11,104 nucleotides of DNA from JAPXSY01 sp033812795 (GTDB lineage Bacteria > Verrucomicrobiota > Kiritimatiellia > RFP12 > UBA1067). The notes under the pieces were generated by a model. It made no database searches. It worked only from the letters and a program-made list of their open reading frames with translations, and had not been told where the DNA came from. The stretch lies in contig JAPXSY010000088.1 in NCBI GenBank assembly GCA_033812795.1, positions 1 to 11,104 on the forward strand, in the 5' to 3' direction. Made by a program: the position numbers and the translations under genes. Each line of letters opens with the position of its first letter. Position 1 is the first letter of the stretch. Shown one piece after another: positions 5,286 to 11,104 of the stretch.

Positions 5286-6380
5286 ATGCTGGACAAAGCC
5301 CACATCCTTCAGGCTCTCGGCCGGGTTCAGGCTGCGGAAGCGGCCCTCTCCGATCCCGCTGTTCTGGGGAATCCCAGGGTGTACCGGGAAAAGCTTCGTG
5401 AGCATGCGGCCCTGAAGCGTTTGGAGAGCGCGGCCAACGCCTATTTCAAGCTGTTGGACGAGCTGGAGGGCAACCGTGCGCTGGAGTCCGAGCCGGGGGG
5501 AGATCCGGAGTTGGCCGAACTGGCGCGGTCGGAAATCGCGCGGATCAGCGAACGGGTGCCCGAAGCCGAGCGCGAAGTGCTGGCCTGTCTGCTGCCGTCC
5601 GATCCGCGCGACGCCCGCAACGCGGTTTTCGAGATCCGCGCGGGAACCGGCGGTGAGGAGGCGGCGCTGTTCGCTGCGGTGCTGTTCCGCATGTATTCCA
5701 AATTCTGCGACGCGAAGGCGTGGAAGATCGCGGTTCTGGACGCGCACGCCACGGAGTTGGGCGGCTACAAAGAGATCGTGTTCACGGTGAGCGGCGAGGG
5801 GGCCTACGGCGCGTTCAAGTTCGAGAGCGGGGGCCACCGGGTGCAGCGCGTGCCGGAGACCGAGGCGCAGGGCCGCATCCACACCTCCGCCGCCACGGTC
5901 ATTGTCTTCCCCGAAGCGGACGAGGCTGACGAGATTCCGCTTCCGGAGAGCGAGTTGAGGGTGGACATCTTCTGCGCGGGCGGGCATGGCGGTCAGGGCG
6001 TGAACACAACCTATTCGGCGATTCGCATCACCCACCTGCCGACCGGACTGGTCGCGCAGTGTCAGGACGAGCGGTCGCAGCACCGCAACAAAGAAAAGGC
6101 GCTCGCGGTGCTCAAGGCGCGGATTCTGGATCAGCGGCGTCAGGCCGAGGAGGCCGCGCTCGGGCAGACCCGGTTGGGTTTGCGGGGATCGGGGGACCGC
6201 AGCCAGCGCATCCGGACCTACAACTTCCCGCAGAACCGGATGACCGATCACCGCGTCAATCTGACGCTCTACAGTCTGGACCGGATCGTGGAGGGAGAAC
6301 TCGGGCCCCTGTTGGACGCACTGCATGCGTATGATCTGGATCAGCGTCTGGCCCAAGAATCCGGGCTCCGGCCAGAGTAG
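5286..6380 (+). CDS. prfA: Peptide chain release factor 1 (RF1)
   Basis: Class-I release factor that reads UAA and UAG and triggers hydrolysis of peptidyl-tRNA. From ATG 5286 it is 364 residues (E. coli RF1 is 360). Seen: the N-terminal helical domain; the IRAGTGGEEAALFA motif; the stop-codon-reading PxT tripeptide as PET at 190-192 within HRVQRVPETEAQGRIHTSAA; and the catalytic GGQ at 235-237 followed by VNTTYSAIRITHLPTG, CQDERSQ and RTYNFPQNRMTDHR. RF1 and not RF2 is shown by the PxT motif and the absence of an internal UGA frameshift. No Shine-Dalgarno site is visible; an in-frame TTG at 5280 is a less likely start. The residues before GGQ (CAGGH) differ from the common SSGAGG or SSGPGG pattern. 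prmC, a frequent neighbour, is absent. Confidence 0.96.
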   Translation: MLDKAHILQALGRVQAAEAALSDPAVLGNPRVYREKLREHAALKRLESAANAYFKLLDELEGNRALESEPGGDPELAELARSEIARISERVPEAEREVLACLLPSDPRDARNAVFEIRAGTGGEEAALFAAVLFRMYSKFCDAKAWKIAVLDAHATELGGYKEIVFTVSGEGAYGAFKFESGGHRVQRVPETEAQGRIHTSAATVIVFPEADEADEIPLPESELRVDIFCAGGHGGQGVNTTYSAIRITHLPTGLVAQCQDERSQHRNKEKALAVLKARILDQRRQAEEAALGQTRLGLRGSGDRSQRIRTYNFPQNRMTDHRVNLTLYSLDRIVEGELGPLLDALHAYDLDQRLAQESGLRPE

Positions 6381-6384
6381 CGGA

Positions 6385-6404
6385 GCGGCCTATTTTCCGG
6401 CCGC
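6385..6404. terminator. Possible bidirectional terminator hairpin between prfA and the DedA-like gene
   Basis: GCGGCC (6385-6390) pairs with GGCCGC (6399-6404) around an 8-nt T-rich loop, between two converging genes whose stops are 9 nt apart. No T-tract follows on either strand, so the call is weak. Confidence 0.25.
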
Positions 6405-7001
6405 GACTTCCGCATCCGGCGGCGCGAGCCTGCGCCGTCGCACAAACGCGCGGTGGGCCGCCAACAACATCAGCAGTACCAGAAAAAAGACCGCGATACG
6501 CAGACGGGGGTCACGCAGGTAGGGCAGGATCGTCTCGCCGATGAACACCCCCAGTTGCAGAAACAGAAGGGACTGCACCACGGTGGAGAGAAAAACCAGC
6601 AGGAGAAAACGCGGGAACGGATACCGCACGGCTCCGGCCGCGGCATTGCTCACGGTGCGGGCTCCCGGTAGAAAACGCGAGACCACCACGGTTTTGATGG
6701 CGTGGTGGCGGAAGTAATCCTCCATCCACTCCAGACGCGACGGGGAGACCCAGCGCAGGCGGAACAGGAGCGAGGTCGCGTACCTCCCGATCAGATAGAG
6801 ACCGATGTCACCGGACATCCCGCCCGCCGTCATGCAGGCGAAAGCAAACCCCCATCCCAAGTGACCCGTAGCCACCAGAAGGCTCACGCCGCATCGGGCG
6901 GCATCCTCGAGAAAGCAGGTCCCAGCCGTCACCAGCAAGGCTTGGAGCCAAAGGTGGCCGGCAAGGGGGGCGCATAATTCGACGAATACGGTTTCGGTCA
7001 C
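6390..7001 (-). CDS. DedA/VTT-domain family inner-membrane protein
   Basis: Polytopic membrane protein of the DedA/SNARE-associated (VTT) family. Several members move undecaprenyl phosphate or phospholipids across the inner membrane and support envelope homeostasis. From GTG 7001 it has 203 residues. Seen: the first hydrophobic segment with FLED near 30-33; GDIGLYLIGR at 64-73 (the family G-D...G-R motif); SRFLPGARTVSNAAAG at 108-123 (the R-F-P-G-R...AG re-entrant motif); then two hydrophobic segments and a basic C-tail (RRRR). GTG 7001 is preferred because GAGG lies 5 nt upstream; GTG 7058 would add 19 non-hydrophobic residues. It converges on prfA and appears monocistronic. Substrate is not inferable. 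Confidence 0.85.
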   Translation of the reverse strand: MTETVFVELCAPLAGHLWLQALLVTAGTCFLEDAARCGVSLLVATGHLGWGFAFACMTAGGMSGDIGLYLIGRYATSLLFRLRWVSPSRLEWMEDYFRHHAIKTVVVSRFLPGARTVSNAAAGAVRYPFPRFLLLVFLSTVVQSLLFLQLGVFIGETILPYLRDPRLRIAVFFLVLLMLLAAHRAFVRRRRLAPPDAEVAAGK

Positions 7002-7191
7002 ATCAGCCTCGGCGCGCGCAATCCGACACGGGCCTCCCCGGAGGAATCGGCGCGTCACGTTTCCCCGGCCCCTGTGCCGGACGGGACGGGCATTCCGGAG
7101 TTTTTAGGAAAACCCGGGGCCAGTATGACACATCCCGCTTCGGGCTGGCAAGGAGGGGCAGAAAAAAAACGCAAAAAAGTGGTTTTCGGGC

Positions 7192-7221
7192 TTGCTTTGC
7201 GAGGCCTTTTCGGCGTATCCT
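7192..7221 (+). promoter_or_regulatory. Candidate promoter for the secreted-protein gene
   Basis: TTGCTT (7192-7197), 18 nt, then TATCCT (7216-7221) would start transcription near 7228 and give a leader of about 115 nt. The rest of the gap from 7002 to 7342 between divergent genes shows no coding potential, only A-tracts at 7161-7177. Confidence 0.3.
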
Positions 7222-7254
7222 TTGACTACAACGAAAGAATGGTCTTGTCTGGAA

Positions 7255-7278
7255 ACAGAAGAACGGGTGTTTTTCTGT
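7255..7278 (+). promoter_or_regulatory. Stem-loop in the leader of the secreted-protein gene
   Basis: ACAGAAGAAC (7255-7264) pairs over 10 bp (one G-U) with GTTTTTCTGT (7269-7278) around a GGGT tetraloop, about 65 nt before the start codon. It may stabilise or regulate the mRNA. No T-tract follows that would make it a terminator. Confidence 0.45.
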
Positions 7279-7342
7279 GGCCGGATAGGATTTTGAAGGT
7301 TTAGAGTCAATAACGAAGGAACACGATAGGAGGGTTTCTTAA

Positions 7343-8797
7343 ATGAACCTGACTTCAAAGCGGATGATGATGGCGGCGGCATGCGCGGGGCTTTGCGCCT
7401 TTGCGTCTATGACGTTCGCGGGCGACCCGACAAAATGGTGGGTCTCCGATTCGTTCGAGGTCGCCGATGGCGGGGCCGCGGATCTCCCGATCTCACAGTA
7501 CAAGCAGACGGTTACGGAAATCGTGGGAGGCGGGGGTGCAACGACAACCAACTTCCTCTGGGTTGCGGACGGATTGGACGCATCCAAGATCATCGCGACC
7601 AACTCCTACATTGGGCAGCCTTTTATCACCAACTCTGGGCTCAGGGAGTTGGTTCTGGAACTCGCGACCGAGGGCAGCACCCTCACGCGGCACGTGATCG
7701 GGGATGACGGTGTTTCGACGGGCAAGGCGTTCACTGCGGAGGCGCCGGTCTATGTCGACACGATGATCCAGTTCAGGCCGAGCGAAGACACGCCCACGAT
7801 CGGAGATGACGTCAAGATTGCGGTCTACGTGAACGTCAACTCGAATCTGGTGGTTTACCATGGTATCTCTGGGCCAAGTGTAACCAACAGTGTGTTCAAT
7901 TCGATCAACATCAATCCCGAGTCTTGGTATCGGTTGACGATCAAACTGTTGACGATGGGCCCGGTGGCTTTAGCCCAAGTGTATCTTAATGGAGACCTGT
8001 TGGAACATGCGAATGCGGTGGACACAGACAAATTCATGCTGGCTGTTAACAGCGGCACACTCAACGCCGTCGCCTTCCAGGGCACCGGTCTGGTGGATGA
8101 CCTGGCCGTGGCGAATGATGCCGACTTTGGCGGCACATCCGCGATCCTGCTGACGCTGGCGTATGATGCGGGCTTGGGCTCGGTCCTGACCAACGGCGCG
8201 GCGGTCGGCAACGGCGGCACGGTAGAGAGCGGCACGCTCCTCACGATCAACGCGGCGGAGTGGTATCGGTTGCTGAGCGTCACGGGTGACGGCGATGCGG
8301 CCTATGTCGGCGAGACCGGCTTGGCTTCCTGCACCGGCATCGTGAGCGCCACGGCGGCCGCGAACGTCACGGTGACCTTCACGAACGTCACCGGCAGCGT
8401 CTCCATGGGCGAGGGCGGACCTTCGGTTGACGCCGAGAAACTCTCGGCGTGGGCCGTGGCGCAAGACCCGGATCTCACCGAAGCGGAGGTTCAGGCGAAT
8501 GCCGCGGTGTGGTACGACGAGTACCTGCTGAACATCGCGCCGGATGAGGCGGCCAGCACGATCGAGATCACCTCGATCACGGTCGGTGCGACAGAGGCGA
8601 CCATCGTTGTGACGGCCTCCTCGACGGCGGTCGACTTCAGCGACATCAACGGCACGCTGAACGTCTACACCACGGATGACCTGGGCACCGCCTTCGGCTT
8701 GGCAGGTTCCTTCAATATCACACCCGGGGCGAACGGCACGGCGACGGTTACGGTGCCTCTCGCCGAGGGGAGCTTCATCAAGGCCACGGTCGAATAA
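7343..8797 (+). CDS. Secreted multi-domain protein of unknown function (LamG-like region plus recurrent C-terminal module)
   Basis: I do not recognise a characterised function. AGGAGG (7328-7333) lies 9 nt before the ATG, a strong ribosome site. A signal peptide is clear: basic MNLTSKR, a hydrophobic AAACAGLCAF core, cleavage after TFA near residue 26. Residues about 30-260 look like a concanavalin/LamG-type beta-sandwich: a DTMIQFRPSED strand, WYRLTIKLL at 195-203, QVYLNGDLL at 212-220, and the closing VDDLAVAND at 251-259. Residues 265-350 are Gly/Thr/Val-rich with a DAGLGSVLTNG and INAAEWYRL pattern. The last 120 residues contain LSAWAVAQDPDLTEAEV, WYDEYLLN (390-397) and an Ig-like beta region. 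From memory, this module recurs at the ends of many Kiritimatiellota secreted proteins. There is no membrane anchor, PEP-CTERM or LPXTG signal. It is monocistronic with its own terminator. Confidence 0.85.
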   Translation: MNLTSKRMMMAAACAGLCAFASMTFAGDPTKWWVSDSFEVADGGAADLPISQYKQTVTEIVGGGGATTTNFLWVADGLDASKIIATNSYIGQPFITNSGLRELVLELATEGSTLTRHVIGDDGVSTGKAFTAEAPVYVDTMIQFRPSEDTPTIGDDVKIAVYVNVNSNLVVYHGISGPSVTNSVFNSININPESWYRLTIKLLTMGPVALAQVYLNGDLLEHANAVDTDKFMLAVNSGTLNAVAFQGTGLVDDLAVANDADFGGTSAILLTLAYDAGLGSVLTNGAAVGNGGTVESGTLLTINAAEWYRLLSVTGDGDAAYVGETGLASCTGIVSATAAANVTVTFTNVTGSVSMGEGGPSVDAEKLSAWAVAQDPDLTEAEVQANAAVWYDEYLLNIAPDEAASTIEITSITVGATEATIVVTASSTAVDFSDINGTLNVYTTDDLGTAFGLAGSFNITPGANGTATVTVPLAEGSFIKATVE

Positions 8798-8828
8798 CCC
8801 GGCCCTGACTCGAAGCTGAAACAAGACA

Positions 8829-8866
8829 AACAGGGGTCCGCGGAAACGCGGGCCCCTGTTGTTTTT
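8829..8866 (+). terminator. Strong intrinsic terminator of the secreted-protein gene
   Basis: AACAGGGGTCCGCG (8829-8842) pairs over 14 bp with CGCGGGCCCCTGTT (8847-8860), with one T-G wobble. The tetraloop is GAAA, and GTTTTT follows. It lies 31 nt after the stop codon. Confidence 0.93.
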
Positions 8867-8870
8867 GTGT

Positions 8871-9081
8871 GCGACAACCTGACGCGGTACGGAGGACAAG
8901 GTGTCCCGTGTAAAAAGCAACGATGATTCATAAATGATAGAAAAGGCTAATTTAAGGCGTAAAATGTTATATATTCACTCGAATGGGTCGAAAAACAAGC
9001 TATATTGAATATGGCATGGTTGGTGCTTTAAGCAAATCGGCTTAGCAAGAGGCGGCAAGAGGTAACACAAAACAGGTCCGT
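8871..9081 (+). other. A+T-rich gap upstream of the HtrA leader
   Basis: No coding potential is seen. The stretch is markedly more A+T-rich than its surroundings (about 8930-9010). It holds a possible extended -10 (TGTTATATA, 8965-8973) and a second TATATT (9001-9006), neither with a good -35. Further on are a small stem TAAGC/GCTTA (9029-9044) and a direct repeat GCAAGAGG (9045-9052 and 9055-9062). It most likely contains the htrA promoter and the start of a long untranslated leader. Confidence 0.4.
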
Positions 9082-9182
9082 AGAGGCCATAATCTCATAC
9101 GCTTGCGAAGTCGGGATGGAAAAAGAGCGGCTTGCCGCCACCGCATGAGGTTATGGCCTTTTCCATCCGCGGGATGAGGAGG
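9082..9182 (+). promoter_or_regulatory. Structured leader RNA upstream of htrA (candidate cis-regulator)
   Basis: The arm 9084-9098 (AGGCCATAATCTCAT) pairs over 15 bp with 9145-9159 (ATGAGGTTATGGCCT), with one G-U. Its loop contains a GCGG-CTTG-CCGC hairpin (9127-9138). GGATGGAAAA in the same loop (9114-9123) is complementary over 10 bp to TTTTCCATCC (9159-9168), so it can form a pseudoknot or compete with the long stem. CATCC (9164-9168) can instead pair with GGATG (9172-9176), which abuts the Shine-Dalgarno AGGAGG (9177-9182). The stem is followed by TTTTCC. These exclusive pairings resemble an attenuator, riboswitch or RNA thermometer. I recognise no known riboswitch consensus. Confidence 0.6.
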
Positions 9183-9189
9183 AAAGAGT

Positions 9190-10665
9190 ATGAAACGGAG
9201 TAAACGTAGGTTCGGCGTCGTGGCTTTGCTGGTTCTGGCCCTGGTTTTGTCTTTCCCGCACGGGGCGGCGAGGGCGGCAGGGGTGTTGGATTTCAGGCAG
9301 GGGTTTTCAGGTGTCGCATCCAAGGCCACGGCGGCGGTGGTCTTTATCCAGGTGGAGAAACAGGTTCCGGCCGGCAATATGCAGTATTACTTTAACAACC
9401 CCTATGACCTTTTCGGGGAGGAGTTCTTCGAGAGGTTCTTCGGGCGACGGCAGCCCCGGCAGCAGATGCCGCGGCGGCGCCAGCCGCAACAGATGTTCAA
9501 GCAGACCGGACAGGGTTCCGGGTTCCTGATCAGCAAGGACGGCTATATCCTGACCAACACCCACGTTGTCGGAGATGTCGATAAGATCACGGTGCGCCTG
9601 TCTGACGGCCGGGAATTCGCCGCAAAACGGATTGGCGCCGACGTGAAAACCGAGGTCGCGCTGATCAAAATCGAGGCGAAGGAGGATCTGCCCTATCTGG
9701 AGATCGGCAAGCCGGAAGAGTTGAAAATCGGCGAATGGGTGATCGCCATCGGTAACCCGTTCGGACTGAAGGAGACATTGACCGTGGGGGTGGTGAGTGC
9801 TAAAGGACGCAGTAACATCGGGATCACGGATTACGAGGACTTCATTCAGACGGACGCCGCGATCAATCCGGGAAACTCGGGCGGCCCCCTGCTGAATATC
9901 GACGGCAAGGTCGTCGGGATCAACACCGCAATCTACAGCCGCAGCGGCGGATACATGGGGATCGGTTTCGCGGTGCCCATCGACATGGCGGTCAGAATCA
10001 AGGACCAACTCATCGCAACTGGCAAAGTGACAAGGGGTTATGTCGGCGTGTTCCTCAATCCCGGCGAGGTCACCCGGGAGATGGCGGCATCCTTCGGGAG
10101 ATCGGAAGCGGGCGGAGTCCTGATCGCCGAGGTTCAGAAGGACGGTCCTGCGGATAAGGCGGGGATCAAGAGCGGGGATATCCTGATCGAACTGAACGGT
10201 AAGAAAATTGTGGGGAACACCGACTTCAGAAACGATGTGGCACGAATCATGCCTAATGAAAAAGCGGAAGTGCTGCTGTTCCGTGACGGCAAGACGCGTA
10301 AGGTCACGGTGACGGTTGCGGCTTTCCCCGAGGATGAGCAGGGAACGGATGCCGGAGGCGAATCCGGTGGGGCGGCCCTGCTGGAGAAACTCGGACTGCA
10401 GGTTCAGGATCTGACGCAAGAGATCGCGCAGCAGTTGGGTTACGAAAATCTGCGGGGCGTCGTGATTTCGGATGTGATGCAGGGCTCGGTTGCGGATGAG
10501 GCGGGGTTGAGGCCCGGAATGCTGATTCTGGAGGTCAACCGGGCGGAGGTGAAGAACGCGAGACAATTTGAGGCGGCGGTCGGAAAAGCGAAAGGAAGTA
10601 ACGTGCTGGTGCGCGTGAAGACCAAGGAGGGCACGATCTTCCTGAATTTGCCGACCCAAGAGTAA
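9190..10665 (+). CDS. degP: HtrA/DegP-family periplasmic serine protease (Do-like)
   Basis: Envelope quality-control protease and chaperone of the S1C family. It has 491 residues, of normal length with two PDZ domains. Seen: a signal peptide (MKRSKRR, then VVALLVLALVL, cleavage near ARA at 27-29); a Gln/Arg-rich loop (about 62-104) with the family's NNPYDLFGEEFFERFFG; the protease core with TNTHVV (His125), AIGNPFGL, and GNSGGP (Ser230); PDZ1 about 283-377 (RGYVGV start); and PDZ2 about 398-488. The position of the catalytic Asp (DegP Asp135, motif SDIAL) is Glu155 here (TEVAL, codon GAG at 9652-9654). AGGAGG (9177-9182) lies 7 nt before the ATG. The core resembles chlamydial HtrA. It is monocistronic, with a structured leader suggesting post-transcriptional control. 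Whether it is DegP-, DegQ- or DegS-like in role cannot be told; two PDZ domains exclude DegS. Confidence 0.95.
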   Translation: MKRSKRRFGVVALLVLALVLSFPHGAARAAGVLDFRQGFSGVASKATAAVVFIQVEKQVPAGNMQYYFNNPYDLFGEEFFERFFGRRQPRQQMPRRRQPQQMFKQTGQGSGFLISKDGYILTNTHVVGDVDKITVRLSDGREFAAKRIGADVKTEVALIKIEAKEDLPYLEIGKPEELKIGEWVIAIGNPFGLKETLTVGVVSAKGRSNIGITDYEDFIQTDAAINPGNSGGPLLNIDGKVVGINTAIYSRSGGYMGIGFAVPIDMAVRIKDQLIATGKVTRGYVGVFLNPGEVTREMAASFGRSEAGGVLIAEVQKDGPADKAGIKSGDILIELNGKKIVGNTDFRNDVARIMPNEKAEVLLFRDGKTRKVTVTVAAFPEDEQGTDAGGESGGAALLEKLGLQVQDLTQEIAQQLGYENLRGVVISDVMQGSVADEAGLRPGMLILEVNRAEVKNARQFEAAVGKAKGSNVLVRVKTKEGTIFLNLPTQE

Positions 10666-10714
10666 CGATCAACCACACAACCCAAGTATATATAGACCAC
10701 TCCTGTCATGCAGC

Positions 10715-10748
10715 ACCGGGGCCGGGTAAAACCGGCCCCGGTTTTTTT
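10715..10748 (+). terminator. Intrinsic terminator of htrA
   Basis: ACCGGGGCCGG (10715-10725) pairs perfectly over 11 bp with CCGGCCCCGGT (10732-10742) around GTAAAA, followed by six Ts. It lies 49 nt after the stop codon. Confidence 0.95.
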
Positions 10749-10770
10749 GCGAACAAATGCCCCGGTTATA

Positions 10771-10799
10771 GGGTTGCGGGCTTTACCCGCGTGGAACCC
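10771..10799. repeat. Two-tier palindrome between htrA and the AEC permease gene
   Basis: GGGTT (10771-10775) pairs with AACCC (10795-10799). Inside it, GCGGG (10776-10780) pairs with CCCGC (10786-10790) around CTTTA, with GTGG unpaired on one side. No T-tract lies on either strand. It lies beside the stop of the - strand gene and may be an intergenic palindromic repeat of this genome, but only one copy is visible here. Confidence 0.4.
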
Positions 10800-10802
10800 G
10801 CG

Positions 10803-11104
10803 TCAGCGGAGACAAAGCATCAGGAAAATCATCACCGGTATGCAGAGCAGCGTGCTCAACGCGATGGTGGAAGCCGCCAGTTCGCGGTCAGCCCCCATCT
10901 GGTCAGCCATGACGTAGGAGGTTACGGCACAAGGGGTGGCCAGATACAGGAGCGCGATCATCCGCGCATCGCCATGCACGCCGAACGCGGGCGCCAAGGC
11001 CCGGCCGAGGGCGGGAGAGGCCAGCAATTTGAGTGCGGTCGCCGCGAGTGCGGCGCTACCGTGGGTACGCAGCGCGGAGAAGTTCAGGCCCGCACCCAGA
11101 GAGA
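10803..11104 (-). CDS. AEC (auxin efflux carrier) family permease, C-terminal part
   Basis: The 3' part of a membrane transporter gene that enters from the right edge; the start lies outside the window. The visible part (about 100 residues) reads through SLGAGLNFSALRTHG, KLLASPALGRALAP, then a hydrophobic helix with PCAVTSYVMADQMGAD and a last helix with STLLCIPVMIFLMLCLR before TGA. The PxAVxSYVMAxQMGxDxELAAS pattern is typical of AEC family (Mem_trans) permeases, which carry malonate, malate or other carboxylates in characterised bacterial cases. The substrate cannot be inferred. The internal TTG at 11027 is not a start, because the frame stays open to the edge. It converges on htrA. Confidence 0.8.
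   Translation of the reverse strand, partial: SLGAGLNFSALRTHGSAALAATALKLLASPALGRALAPAFGVHGDARMIALLYLATPCAVTSYVMADQMGADRELAASTIALSTLLCIPVMIFLMLCLR

Noticed and set aside
4968..6356. 462-codon open frame on the - strand antisense to rpmE and prfA
   Set aside because: The + strand has unmistakable L31 and RF1; this is a codon-bias shadow.
9001..9165. 6S RNA, SRP RNA or a known riboswitch in the htrA leader
   Set aside because: I could not match the 6S central-bubble layout, the SRP GGAAGNAGCAGC-type loop, or any familiar riboswitch core.
9307..10659. 450-codon open frame on the - strand antisense to htrA
   Set aside because: It is a shadow of the HtrA gene and has no motifs of its own.

Overview
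The window is G+C-rich bacterial chromosome. It most likely comes from the PVC group, and Kiritimatiellota or a close relative is my best guess. The reasons are a secreted protein ending in a WYDEYLLN-type module, a WPQFRG-type PQQ beta-propeller protein, a compact archaeal-type LeuD, a chlamydia-like HtrA, and intergenic islands of CGATNN and GAAACC repeats. The assignment rests on recall of these families, not on a search.

Layout, left to right. (1) leuD (leucine biosynthesis) and parA lie on the + strand, with no parB behind parA. (2) A composite repeat island of about 500 bp starts inside the 3' end of parA. A hairpin-bearing 52-bp unit occurs twice, each copy followed by CGATNN hexamers and GAAACC units, and a roughly 100-bp element with terminal inverted repeats sits between them. 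(3) On the - strand, a probable two-gene operon encodes an exported PQQ-like beta-propeller protein and then a GHKL-fold ATPase. The ATPase stops next to the repeat island and looks short for its family. (4) A divergent promoter region leads into a complete tmRNA gene (ssrA, tag ANDNFALAA, CCA encoded), then rpmE (L31) and prfA (release factor 1). This is a small cluster for translation termination and ribosome rescue. (5) A DedA/VTT-family membrane protein converges on prfA. (6) A secreted 484-residue protein of unknown function has its own leader and a very strong terminator. (7) An HtrA/DegP-type periplasmic protease lies behind a long, structured leader and is closed by a perfect terminator. 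(8) The 3' part of an AEC-family permease runs off the right edge on the - strand.

The points most worth a second look are the HtrA leader, where three competing pairings reach up to the ribosome binding site; the Asp-to-Glu change at the catalytic-triad Asp position of HtrA; and the repeat unit that supplies the last 16 residues and the stop codon of ParA. I did not find a clear new multi-gene system such as a defence island, CRISPR array or biosynthetic cluster. Most genes here are housekeeping.
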